From: JAZDJJ01 sp043804035
Lineage (GTDB): Bacteria > Bacteroidota > Bacteroidia > Palsa-948
Length of the DNA: 8,462 bases
Assembly: GCA_043804035.1 (NCBI GenBank)
Contig: JAZDJJ010000155.1
Location: forward strand, 1 to 8,462
Reading direction: 5' to 3'
Part shown: positions 1 to 6,182 of the stretch, piece by piece
Layout of the letters: the number at the start of each line of letters is the position of its first letter
Position numbering within the stretch: the first letter of the stretch is position 1
Notes under the pieces: model-generated
Database searches by the model: none
Told to the model about the DNA's origin: nothing
The model's input: the letters and a program-made list of their open reading frames with translations, nothing else
Program-made: the position numbers and the translations under genes

Positions 1-90
1 AACTCACTTTAATTTACGATGGAAGACAATTACCGGGAATAAAAACTATTCATACGGGGAATGCACAGGTGAGAGCGTTTTTCTAAATAG

Positions 91-152
91 CACAAAGCCA
101 ACCGGCTGTGTTTGGATATATGTAGTTTTATCACATATATATAACGAGTTAT
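91..152. other. Hairpin-rich non-coding stretch upstream of the lipid A genes
   Basis: Three palindromes lie close together. AGCC (96-99) pairs with GGCT (104-107) around the loop AACC, with further partial pairing outward. ATATATGT (116-123) pairs perfectly with ACATATAT (133-140) around a 9-base loop. ATAAC (141-145) pairs with GTTAT (148-152). Stacked palindromes like these could be a transcript terminator of an upstream gene, a structured RNA, or a recombination-site-like repeat. No long run of T follows, so a classical terminator is not supported. The rest of 1-287 shows nothing else I can identify. Confidence 0.35.
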
Positions 153-287
153 GGTGCATTGTGAATTACATAGCGGATACGGACAGACAAAAGAACCACC
201 GAAAGTTTTCATTGACACATCGTGACAGCAATTTTCTACAACAAACATTAATTTTTGGGTCTTGTGTCAGTGCAGAGATTTAGCAGT

Positions 288-310
288 TTGAAAATTTTAT
301 GCACATTTGT
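288..310 (+). promoter_or_regulatory. Promoter-like 23-base sequence, copy 1, upstream of lpxD
   Basis: This stretch matches 6140-6162 at 21 of 23 positions. Its right part, CACATTTG (302-309), is one base off TAnnTTTG, the -7 element of Bacteroidota promoters; the copy at 6154-6161 (TACGTTTG) fits it exactly. The -33 TTTG element is weak in both copies. If it is a promoter, it would drive the lpxD operon, and the element at 324-597 now separates it from the gene. It could instead be a dispersed repeat without promoter function. Confidence 0.35.
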
Positions 311-323
311 CAATTTAATTAAT

Positions 324-597
324 GGGCAGTTCCAAAAATTGGTTTCGTCATTGCGATATGACTCGTATTGATCTTGGTAATTGAGCTTTGCCGAAATTTG
401 CCGAAATAAGTGAAGCGAAATGGAAGCAATCTCTTACTTCGGCAAGCTCAGTAACCAAATGGCAGAGACAGAGATTGCTTCGAGTTGCTTAAAGCAACCC
501 TACTGATGAACTACCTTCGGTTCATCTTTTGTTGATTTTTTTTGGCACAAAAAATTATGCCTCGCAATGACGTTTATTTGTATTTTTAGAACTGTCC
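324..597. mobile_element. MITE-like palindromic element with terminal inverted repeats
   Basis: The ends are GGGCAGTTCCAAAAAT (324-339) and, inverted, ATTTTTAGAACTGTCC (582-597), which match at 14 of 16 positions. TAAT lies directly outside each end (320-323 and 598-601), as expected of a 4-bp target duplication. Inside is a second perfect inverted pair, CGTCATTGCGA (346-356) and TCGCAATGACG (562-572). Further in are GAAGCAATCTCT (423-434) with its perfect complement at 470-481, a longer imperfect pair (377-396 with 438-456), and hairpins at 484-498 and 505-526. No transposase is encoded, so movement would need one in trans. The CGTCATTGCGA type of core resembles interspersed palindromic repeats known from other bacteria. 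The short AT-rich target duplication alone is weak evidence; the nested inverted repeats are strong. Confidence 0.72.
505..543 (+). terminator. Terminator-like hairpin inside the MITE-like element
   Basis: GATGAAC (505-511) pairs perfectly with GTTCATC (520-526) around an 8-base loop. TTTT follows directly, and a run of eight T lies at 536-543. The stem is only 7 bp and not GC-rich, so termination would be weak. If active, it would lower read-through from any promoter upstream of the element into lpxD. Confidence 0.3.
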
Positions 598-669
598 TAA
601 TATCTATCTAAGAAATCATCGAGAGACATTGGCTTTATGAACAAACACTAAATAGTGTAATTTTAGTTT

Positions 670-1701
670 ATGAATTTTACAGCAAAACAAATAGCACAAC
701 TGCTCAACGGGAAAGTGGAAGGTGATCCCGATACTGCCGTAAACAAACTTTCTAAAATTGAAGAAGGTGTTCCAAATTCGCTTTCGTTTCTTGCTAATCC
801 TAATTACACACAATACATTTACACCACTAATGCAAGTATCGTCATCATCAATAAAAATTTTATCCTTGAACAGCCCGTAAAAAAAACTTGCACTCTCATT
901 CGCGTGGAGGATGCTCGCATGGCTTTTGCGAAACTTTTGGAGATGTATCAAAAAATAAAGAACAATAAAACAGGAATTGAACAGCCGTCTTTTGTTTCCA
1001 AATCATCTGTGCTTGGAAAGGATGTTTACGTTGGAGCATTTGCATACATAAGCGAGAATGCTAAAATAGGAAACAACGTAAAAATATTTCCTAATGTTTT
1101 TATAGGAGAAGATGCAGCGATTGGAGATAACACTGTTATTTATTCAGGGGCGAAAATATATGCCGGAAATATTGTCGGAAAAAATTGCATTATCCATTCA
1201 GGCGTTGTTATTGGCAGCGATGGCTTTGGATTTGCATCAAGTAATAATACGGATTACAACAAGGTGATTCACATCGGTAATGTGATTATTGAAGATAATG
1301 TAGAAATTGGGTCCAACACTACAATTGACCGCGCTACTCTTGGTTCTACTATCATCCGCAAAGGAGCAAAACTTGATAACCTCATTCAGATAGCGCACAA
1401 TGTGGAGATAGGCGAAAATACTATGATTGCTGCTCAGGTGGGAGTTGCTGGTTCGGCTAAGGTAGGCAAGAATTGTATGATTGGCGGGCAGGCAGGAATA
1501 ACCGGACATATTACTATCGCTGACGGAGTAAAGATTGCTGCACAATCAGGTATCGGTAGCAGCATCACAGAAGAAAATACAACTGTTCAGGGATCTCCCG
1601 CTTTTGTCATCGGTGATTACAGACGCTCGTATGTGTTGTTTAAAAATCTGCCCAAGTTACAAAACAAAATAAAAGAATTAGAAAAATTATTTAAACTATG
1701 A
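670..1701 (+). CDS. lpxD: UDP-3-O-(3-hydroxyacyl)glucosamine N-acyltransferase LpxD
   Basis: LpxD transfers a second 3-hydroxyacyl chain from acyl carrier protein to the 2-amino group of UDP-3-O-acyl-glucosamine, the third step of lipid A synthesis, in the cytoplasm. The 343-residue protein has the usual length. Residues 1-95 form the uridine-binding N-terminal domain. Residues about 107-308 are a left-handed beta helix of hexapeptide repeats (pattern [I/V]-G-x-x-x-x). The catalytic histidine is H243 in QIAHNVEIG. GSDGFGFA (182-189) and the QGSPA turn (307-311) are conserved family landmarks, and the charged C-terminal helix (318-343) is present. The ATG at 670 gives the family N-terminus; there is no clear Shine-Dalgarno sequence, as is common in Bacteroidota. 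Its stop overlaps the start of lpxC-fabZ in ATGA, indicating translational coupling. Confidence 0.96.
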   Translation: MNFTAKQIAQLLNGKVEGDPDTAVNKLSKIEEGVPNSLSFLANPNYTQYIYTTNASIVIINKNFILEQPVKKTCTLIRVEDARMAFAKLLEMYQKIKNNKTGIEQPSFVSKSSVLGKDVYVGAFAYISENAKIGNNVKIFPNVFIGEDAAIGDNTVIYSGAKIYAGNIVGKNCIIHSGVVIGSDGFGFASSNNTDYNKVIHIGNVIIEDNVEIGSNTTIDRATLGSTIIRKGAKLDNLIQIAHNVEIGENTMIAAQVGVAGSAKVGKNCMIGGQAGITGHITIADGVKIAAQSGIGSSITEENTTVQGSPAFVIGDYRRSYVLFKNLPKLQNKIKELEKLFKL

Positions 1702-3119
1702 AACAACGAACCATAAAAATTCCTGTAACCATTTCAGGTGTTGGATTGCATACAGGCGAAAAAGTTTCTCTCACTTTTAAACCTGCTCCTGAAAATCACG
1801 GCTATAAATTTCAACGTATGGATTTGCCGAACAATCCTGTTGTGGATGCCGACATAGATTATGTTGTAACTACTGAACGTGGAACTTCGCTTGAAAAAAA
1901 TGGTGCTCGCATAAACACCACCGAGCATGTGCTTGCTGCTCTTGTGGGGATGGAAATTGATAATGTGTTGATGGAAGTTACTAGATCAGAAATACCCATC
2001 ATGGACGGAAGTTCTTTGCCTTTTGTTGAAGCATTGGAAAAAGCAGGCAATGTGGAGCAAGATGCAGAACGTGTATATTTTGAATTGAAATCAACTCTCA
2101 GTTATGAAGATAATAACAGATATGCGGAGATACTTGCCGTTCCACAAGATGAATTTCGTTTGACAGTGATGGTGGATTACAATTCTGAAATACTCGGGAC
2201 GCAACATGCATCTATATATAATGTGCGTGAATTTAAAACCGAAATTGCCAAGTGCCGCACTTTTGTTTTTCTTCATGAACTTGAGATGCTTTTGCAGCAT
2301 AATCTTATCAAAGGTGGTGATTTGGATAACGCAATTGTTCTTGTAGATAAACCAATTCCTGCAGAGCATCTTGCTCACCTTCGCAAAGTGTTCAACAAGC
2401 CGAATGTGGAAGTAAAAGGAAAAGGCATACTCAATAATACTACTCTGCATTTTTACAACGAACCAGCGCGTCATAAACTATTAGATATTGTGGGCGACCT
2501 TGCTCTGATAGGTGTTCCAATCAAGGCACATATTCTTGCAGCACGTCCCGGTCATAGTGGGAATATTGCATTTGCCAAAAAGATAAAAGAACTCATTAAG
2601 AAAGAAAAAGGCAAGAAAGTAATTCCTCATTATGATACAAATAATTTCCTTTATGATGTGAATGAGATTATGAATCTGCTTCCTCATCGTCCTCCATTTT
2701 TGTTGATAGATAAAATTCTTGAGATGGACGAAACACATATAGTAGGAATAAAAAATGTTACGATGAATGAAGATTTTTTCCGCGGTCATTTTCCGGGTAA
2801 TCCCGTGATGCCGGGAGTTCTGCTTATTGAAGCTATGGCGCAAACTGGTGGAATACTTGTTTTAAAATCTGTCCCTGACCCTAAAAATTATCTCACTTAC
2901 TTCTTAAAAATTGATAATGCACGTTTCAAAAACAAAGTAGTTCCCGGCGACACTGTGATTTTTGTTCTTCACTTGCTTGAGCCAATCCGCAGAGGTCTTT
3001 GCCACATGAAAGGAACAGCATATATTGGCAATAAGATTGCGATGGAAGCAGAAATGCTGGCGCAAATTGTGAAAACAAAAAATACTATTACTGCTGACGG
3101 CAGTTTTGTAAATCAATAA
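1698..3119 (+). CDS. lpxC-fabZ: Bifunctional LpxC deacetylase / FabZ 3-hydroxyacyl-ACP dehydratase
   Basis: The N-terminal part is LpxC, the zinc deacetylase that commits UDP-3-O-acyl-GlcNAc to lipid A. The zinc ligands are H77 (TTEHVLAA), H259 and D263 (ARHKLLDIVGDL). The catalytic histidine is H286 (RPGHSGN), at the family spacing. From about residue 319 the protein continues as FabZ, which dehydrates 3-hydroxyacyl-ACP in fatty-acid synthesis. The FabZ signature LLPHRPPFLLID (328-339) and active-site H364 (GHFPGNPVMPG) and E378 (LIEAMAQ) are all present. Both halves look complete and active. The fusion places two enzymes that compete for 3-hydroxyacyl-ACP in one chain, and it is typical of Bacteroidota. 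A degenerate second copy of its last 14 codons, stop included, lies at 4660-4701, beyond the inserted restriction-modification genes. Confidence 0.97.
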   Translation: MKQRTIKIPVTISGVGLHTGEKVSLTFKPAPENHGYKFQRMDLPNNPVVDADIDYVVTTERGTSLEKNGARINTTEHVLAALVGMEIDNVLMEVTRSEIPIMDGSSLPFVEALEKAGNVEQDAERVYFELKSTLSYEDNNRYAEILAVPQDEFRLTVMVDYNSEILGTQHASIYNVREFKTEIAKCRTFVFLHELEMLLQHNLIKGGDLDNAIVLVDKPIPAEHLAHLRKVFNKPNVEVKGKGILNNTTLHFYNEPARHKLLDIVGDLALIGVPIKAHILAARPGHSGNIAFAKKIKELIKKEKGKKVIPHYDTNNFLYDVNEIMNLLPHRPPFLLIDKILEMDETHIVGIKNVTMNEDFFRGHFPGNPVMPGVLLIEAMAQTGGILVLKSVPDPKNYLTYFLKIDNARFKNKVVPGDTVIFVLHLLEPIRRGLCHMKGTAYIGNKIAMEAEMLAQIVKTKNTITADGSFVNQ

Positions 3120-3128
3120 TTAAAAAAA
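3078..3128 (+). repeat. 3' tail of lpxC-fabZ, copy 1 of a direct repeat
   Basis: This is the end of the lpxC-fabZ reading frame plus 9 following bases. It aligns without gaps to 4660-4710, matching at 45 of 51 positions. The block 3095-3121 is identical over 27 bases to 4677-4703. The two copies bracket the methyltransferase and endonuclease genes. Confidence 0.88.
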
Positions 3129-3167
3129 CGACAATAAACATACACCTTTGAATAAAAATATTTTGAA

Positions 3168-3989
3168 ATGAAATCTGACTTTGAATTTAATAAGGTTTAT
3201 AATTCAGATTGTATTGAGGGGATGAAACTAATTCCACAAAAGACAATTGATTTAGTAATTACCGATCCGCCTTTCGGTATTGATTTTAAAGCAAAGCGAA
3301 ATAATTATAATCGCAAATCATCAAGAGTTTTAGAGGGATACAATGAAATAAAAGGAAACAATTATTATCAATTCACTTACGATTGGTTGAGCGAAGTGAA
3401 AAGAATTTTGAAAGACAGCGGAAGTATGTATATTTTTTCAGGATGGAATTATTTGAAAGATATTTTAAACGCTTTGGAGGAGTTGAATTTTATTACCATT
3501 AATCATATTATCTGGAAATATCAGTTCGGATTAGTTACCTCCCGCAAATATGTAACCTCGCATTATCATTGCCTTTATGTTTGTTTGGATGATAAAAAAA
3601 GAAAGTTTTATCCTTACACAAGATTTGCAAAAGATGCGAAAAATAAAAACGGTAGTTCTTTGCATTATCAAGATAAAGAAGATGTTTGGGTGATTAACCG
3701 TGAATATTGGAATGGAGATATTAAAACACCGACAAAATTACCCGCAGAAGTAATTAAAAAAATTCTTGCTCATTCAAGCCAAGATGGAGATGTAGTGCTT
3801 GATCCATTTCTTGGTTCGGGACAAGTGGCAGTGGTGAGTAAAATGGAAAACAGACAATTTGTAGGATTTGAAATTGTTAAAGATTATTTTGATTTTATCA
3901 ATGAACGGTTGGAAAAAAATTTATACAGAATTAAAAGCGAAGATAAAATTTACATTCAACAAAAAACAGAACCGTTAATGTTATTTTGA
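3168..3989 (+). CDS. Type II DNA methyltransferase, beta class (N6-adenine or N4-cytosine)
   Basis: This enzyme transfers a methyl group from S-adenosylmethionine to an exocyclic amine in a specific DNA site, protecting the host from the partner nuclease. The catalytic motif IV is TDPPF (32-36), near the N-terminus after the typical YNSDCIEGM opening. The SAM-binding motif I, DPFLGSG (212-218), is near the C-terminus and is followed by FVGFEI (231-236). This order (IV before I) defines the beta class. KTPTKLP (186-192) corresponds to the HPTQKP box before motif I. The region between (about 45-180) should hold the target-recognition part. At 273 residues it is complete. The endonuclease starts 14 bases after its stop, so the two form a transcription unit. 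The gene is visibly richer in A and T than lpxC-fabZ, consistent with transfer. The recognition sequence cannot be read from the protein. Confidence 0.93.
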   Translation: MKSDFEFNKVYNSDCIEGMKLIPQKTIDLVITDPPFGIDFKAKRNNYNRKSSRVLEGYNEIKGNNYYQFTYDWLSEVKRILKDSGSMYIFSGWNYLKDILNALEELNFITINHIIWKYQFGLVTSRKYVTSHYHCLYVCLDDKKRKFYPYTRFAKDAKNKNGSSLHYQDKEDVWVINREYWNGDIKTPTKLPAEVIKKILAHSSQDGDVVLDPFLGSGQVAVVSKMENRQFVGFEIVKDYFDFINERLEKNLYRIKSEDKIYIQQKTEPLMLF

Positions 3990-4003
3990 TAGTCAATCAA
4001 AAT

Positions 4004-4654
4004 ATGAGCACAAAAATAAATTACAAAAAAATATCAAGTTATCTAAATACTATTCTACCTGAATGGAACGCACAAAAAGCAATCTTGGAAATGAAGGAAA
4101 GTGATTATCCACATTGGAAACAAATGGAATGGATAGGATTTTATTTTCAATATCTCTGCGAAAAACATTTGAAAGATATTTTTGAATTTCAAACACCGAG
4201 ATATGGCAATGTTTCATTTGATGGGCTTTATAAAATTCCTTTTGATTTCAAGGCACACGCAACGAATACGAGTAATCATCAGATTATTGTAAATGATAGT
4301 GAAGCAATTTTAAATGCAATAAAAGAATACGGAGAAGTTGGATTAATATTGGCATTGGGAAAAGTAGAATACAATGATGAAGCACGGACTTTTCAAAAGT
4401 GGCACGAAGAGATTAAAGGTGGCTTGTCAAAATATTCGAAGAAAAGAATAAAACGTGGTGCTTGGTCTCGGCTGAGAAAAGTGAATTTTGATTTACAACA
4501 AATTTCTTTGATACAAATAACCGATAAAACACTTATGAAGTGTGGAATTTTTCAAGAGGACTTCAGAAACTCAAACGGAAAACCGAGAAGAAAAAAGGTC
4601 TTACTTGATTTAGAAAAATTAGATGACGAATTAGTGCAAGTAATAGAATTTTAA
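4004..4654 (+). CDS. Probable type II restriction endonuclease, PD-(D/E)XK-like
   Basis: This gene lies directly downstream of a methyltransferase on the same strand, the usual place for its partner nuclease. I chose the ATG at 4004 (216 residues). The frame extends to a TTG at 3986 that overlaps the methyltransferase stop, but an ATG is more likely. A candidate PD-(D/E)XK core is visible: E42 in an amphipathic helix (WKQMEW), then D73 (SFDG) and D81-F-K83 (FDFKAH), with the acidic residue, short spacer and (D/E)-x-K in the expected order on two predicted strands. After it comes a hydrophobic strand (EVGLILALG, about 111-119). The C-terminal third is basic (KYSKKRIKRG) and may contact DNA. 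I do not recognise a named enzyme, so the target site is unknown. The role rests on context plus this motif; the protein is intracellular, with no signal peptide or membrane segment. Confidence 0.78.
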   Translation: MSTKINYKKISSYLNTILPEWNAQKAILEMKESDYPHWKQMEWIGFYFQYLCEKHLKDIFEFQTPRYGNVSFDGLYKIPFDFKAHATNTSNHQIIVNDSEAILNAIKEYGEVGLILALGKVEYNDEARTFQKWHEEIKGGLSKYSKKRIKRGAWSRLRKVNFDLQQISLIQITDKTLMKCGIFQEDFRNSNGKPRRKKVLLDLEKLDDELVQVIEF

Positions 4655-4656
4655 GA

Positions 4657-4710
4657 ATGAAAGATATTATAACAGATGACGGCAGTTTTGTAAATCAATA
4701 ATTGAAAAAA
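4657..4710 (+). pseudogene. Degenerate second copy of the lpxC-fabZ 3' tail
   Basis: Two bases after the endonuclease stop, an ATG opens a 14-codon frame, MKDIITDDGSFVNQ, ending in TAA at 4699-4701. The real C-terminus of LpxC-FabZ reads KNTITADGSFVNQ. Aligned from the lysine, 10 of 13 residues and the stop agree. The DNA homology continues past the stop to 4710 with one mismatch. It is therefore a copied coding tail in its original frame and not a chance repeat. The upstream 17 bases have diverged more (five differences) than the 27 identical bases. It probably marks the right boundary of the inserted restriction-modification DNA. It is unlikely to be a functional peptide. Confidence 0.85.
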
Positions 4711-4726
4711 TAAATTCATTACGTAT

Positions 4727-5044
4727 ATGGATAAAAGAGATGCAATTAAAATAGTAAAAAAATACTTAAAATTCGTTAGTACAAAATACGATATTCATAA
4801 AGCAATTTTATTTGGTTCTTATGCAAAAGGAACAAATCATATTGATAGTGATATTGATGTTGCTATTATAATCGGCAATGTTGAAGATATTATAGATACA
4901 CAAATTGAACTAATGAAGTTTCGCAGAAATATTGACTTGCGAATAGAACCACATCCGTTTATTGAAAGTGATTTTGATAGAACAAACCCTGTTGTTAATG
5001 AAATTATTAAATACGGAATTGAAATAAAATGTAATTACGCATAA
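4727..5044 (+). CDS. Small MNT-type nucleotidyltransferase domain protein
   Basis: This is a 105-residue single-domain protein of the DNA polymerase beta superfamily, minimal nucleotidyltransferase group. The signature G30-S31-x10-D42-x-D44 (FGSYAKGT...SDIDVAI) is intact, and D70 (NIDLR) can serve as the third metal-binding carboxylate. Known relatives transfer nucleotides to proteins or small molecules, and many are the antitoxin half of HEPN/MNT toxin-antitoxin pairs, where they AMPylate the HEPN toxin. No HEPN gene lies next to it; both neighbours are accounted for (fabZ-tail remnant on the left, lpxA on the right). It is therefore either a solitary enzyme or the remaining half of a pair. 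It starts 25 bases after the fabZ-tail copy and ends 24 bases before lpxA, so it is probably co-transcribed with lpxA. The gene is AT-rich, unlike lpxA. The substrate is unknown. Confidence 0.85.
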   Translation: MDKRDAIKIVKKYLKFVSTKYDIHKAILFGSYAKGTNHIDSDIDVAIIIGNVEDIIDTQIELMKFRRNIDLRIEPHPFIESDFDRTNPVVNEIIKYGIEIKCNYA

Positions 5045-5068
5045 CAAATTCTGTATTTATACTTTAAT

Positions 5069-5836
5069 ATGACTAACACATTCATTCATCCCGGTGCCAA
5101 ACTCGGCAACAATATAACCGTTGATCCTTTTGCAGTCATCCACGGCAATGTGGAGATTGGAGAAGGAACATGGATAGGTTCTCACGTCACTATTATGGAC
5201 GGAGCACGCATCGGAAAAAACTGCCGCATCTTTCCTGGTGCTGTAATTGCAGCCATTCCACAGGATATGAAATTTTCGGGCGAAGAAACCATTGCCGAAG
5301 TGGGAGATAATACCACCATCCGCGAATTTGTAACACTTAACCGCGGAACAAAAGATAAATTCAAAACTGTTGTGGGAAACAACTGCCTGTTGATGGCTTA
5401 TGTTCATATTGCTCACGATTGCATTATTGGCAACGGCGTTATTCTTGCCAATTCGGTAAATCTGGCAGGACATGTAATAATTGAAGATTATGCCATTTTG
5501 GAAGGATTAGTTGCTGTTCAACAGTTTATTCACATTGGAGAACACTCGTTTATTACAGGCGGCTCATTAGTGCGAAAAAATGTTCCCCCTTTTGTGAAAG
5601 CCGCACGCGAACCACTTTCTTATATAGGTATTAACTCTGTAGGTCTGAGAAGGAAAGGGTTTTCTAACGAAAATATTTTACAGATAGAAGATATTTACCG
5701 CACCATTTACTTAAAGGGCTACAATATTTCAAACGCCATCACTATTGTGGAACAGGAATCTCCCGCTTCTGCTGAAAAAGAACAGATAATAAAGTTCATC
5801 CGCGAATCCAAGAATGGAATTATCAGAGGAATTTAG
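5069..5836 (+). CDS. lpxA: Acyl-ACP--UDP-N-acetylglucosamine O-acyltransferase LpxA
   Basis: LpxA performs the first step of lipid A synthesis, transferring a 3-hydroxyacyl chain from ACP to the 3-hydroxyl of UDP-GlcNAc. The 255-residue length is normal. Residues 1-185 form a left-handed beta helix with repeated [I/V]-G hexapeptides. The catalytic histidine is H116 in VHIAHDC, with the conserved H113 just before it. Further landmarks are NLAGH (131-135), DVPP-like NVPPF (171-175) and INSVGLRRKGFS (188-199), which opens the C-terminal helical domain. The ATG at 5069 gives the family N-terminus FIHPGAKLG. In related genomes lpxA usually follows lpxC-fabZ closely; here about 1.95 kb of extra genes separate them. 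Its last 14 codons are repeated directly after its stop. Confidence 0.96.
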   Translation: MTNTFIHPGAKLGNNITVDPFAVIHGNVEIGEGTWIGSHVTIMDGARIGKNCRIFPGAVIAAIPQDMKFSGEETIAEVGDNTTIREFVTLNRGTKDKFKTVVGNNCLLMAYVHIAHDCIIGNGVILANSVNLAGHVIIEDYAILEGLVAVQQFIHIGEHSFITGGSLVRKNVPPFVKAAREPLSYIGINSVGLRRKGFSNENILQIEDIYRTIYLKGYNISNAITIVEQESPASAEKEQIIKFIRESKNGIIRGI

Positions 5837-5878
5837 TTCATCCGCGAATCTAAGAATGGAATTATCAGAGGAATTTAG
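5795..5878 (+). repeat. Tandem 42-bp duplication of the lpxA 3' end
   Basis: Bases 5795-5836 encode the LpxA C-terminus FIRESKNGIIRGI plus its TAG stop. Bases 5837-5878 repeat this with one difference in 42 (C at 5809, T at 5851), a synonymous TCC to TCT change. The second copy lies in the same frame after the stop, so it is not translated as part of LpxA. Its unit is exactly 14 codons, stop included. Confidence 0.95.
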
Positions 5879-6182
5879 TAATACCATTTAGAAATAGGAC
5901 TTATGCAAAAAACATAATAGATAATGGTCAACATATTGAAACTTATATTTTTTGCTTATAGATGAACTTTCTGTCCTTGTGGATAGAGTTTCTGTCATTA
6001 GTGCTGGAGTTTTATTTTCCACTCCGAAATTTTTTTTGTAAGTATAGTTTTTTAATATCAATTTATCATTTTCTTCTATAAATCCTCTTTGATTTTAATC
6101 TCGTTTTGGTATTTGAGCATTTGCCGAAAATATGTATAATTGAAAATTTTATGTACGTTTGTTCGCGAAATGATATTTTTAG
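5879..6182. other. AT-rich intergenic gap after lpxA
   Basis: I see no gene in this 304-base gap. It contains a short TTTCTGTC repeat (near 5970 and 5992) and a weak hairpin, GGAGT (6006-6010) with ACTCC (6021-6025), followed by eight T at 6030-6037. That hairpin could be a poor terminator for the lpxA transcript. The promoter-like repeat at 6140-6162 lies at the right end. The gap is probably the junction between the lipid A operon and the accessory genes on the right. Confidence 0.5.
6140..6162 (+). promoter_or_regulatory. Promoter-like 23-base sequence, copy 2, before the HNH gene
   Basis: TACGTTTG at 6154-6161 fits the Bacteroidota -7 consensus TAnnTTTG exactly and lies 21 bases before the HNH gene's ATG. 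The expected -33 TTTG is not clear at the usual spacing; TTTG at 6120-6123 is too far upstream. The whole 23-base block matches 288-310 with two differences, so the same sequence precedes both lpxD and this gene. Confidence 0.45.

Noticed and set aside
30..248. A 72-codon open frame on the - strand
   Set aside because: It has no recognisable domain, has biased, unprotein-like composition and crosses the palindromes.
2..283. A frame open from the left edge for about 94 codons on the + strand
   Set aside because: It is rich in Cys, Trp and His, shows no motif I recognise, runs through the hairpin cluster and does not read like a protein end. It could still be the end of an unusual gene, but I cannot support it.
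616..951. A 111-codon open frame on the - strand over the start of lpxD
   Set aside because: It lies opposite a confidently identified lpxD and has no domain of its own.
2091..2474. A 127-codon open frame on the - strand inside lpxC-fabZ
   Set aside because: It is antisense to the LpxC zinc-binding region and its composition is that of a shadow frame.
3986..4003. A TTG start for the endonuclease overlapping the methyltransferase stop
   Set aside because: An in-frame ATG at 4004 is more likely; the six extra residues carry no conserved feature.
5057..5473. A 138-codon open frame on the - strand opposite lpxA
   Set aside because: The + strand encodes LpxA with its catalytic residues; the antisense frame has no recognisable features.
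6006..6037. A terminator after lpxA
   Set aside because: The stem is only 5 bp with a 10-base loop, and 4 bases separate it from the T run, about 170 bases from the gene; too weak to annotate separately.
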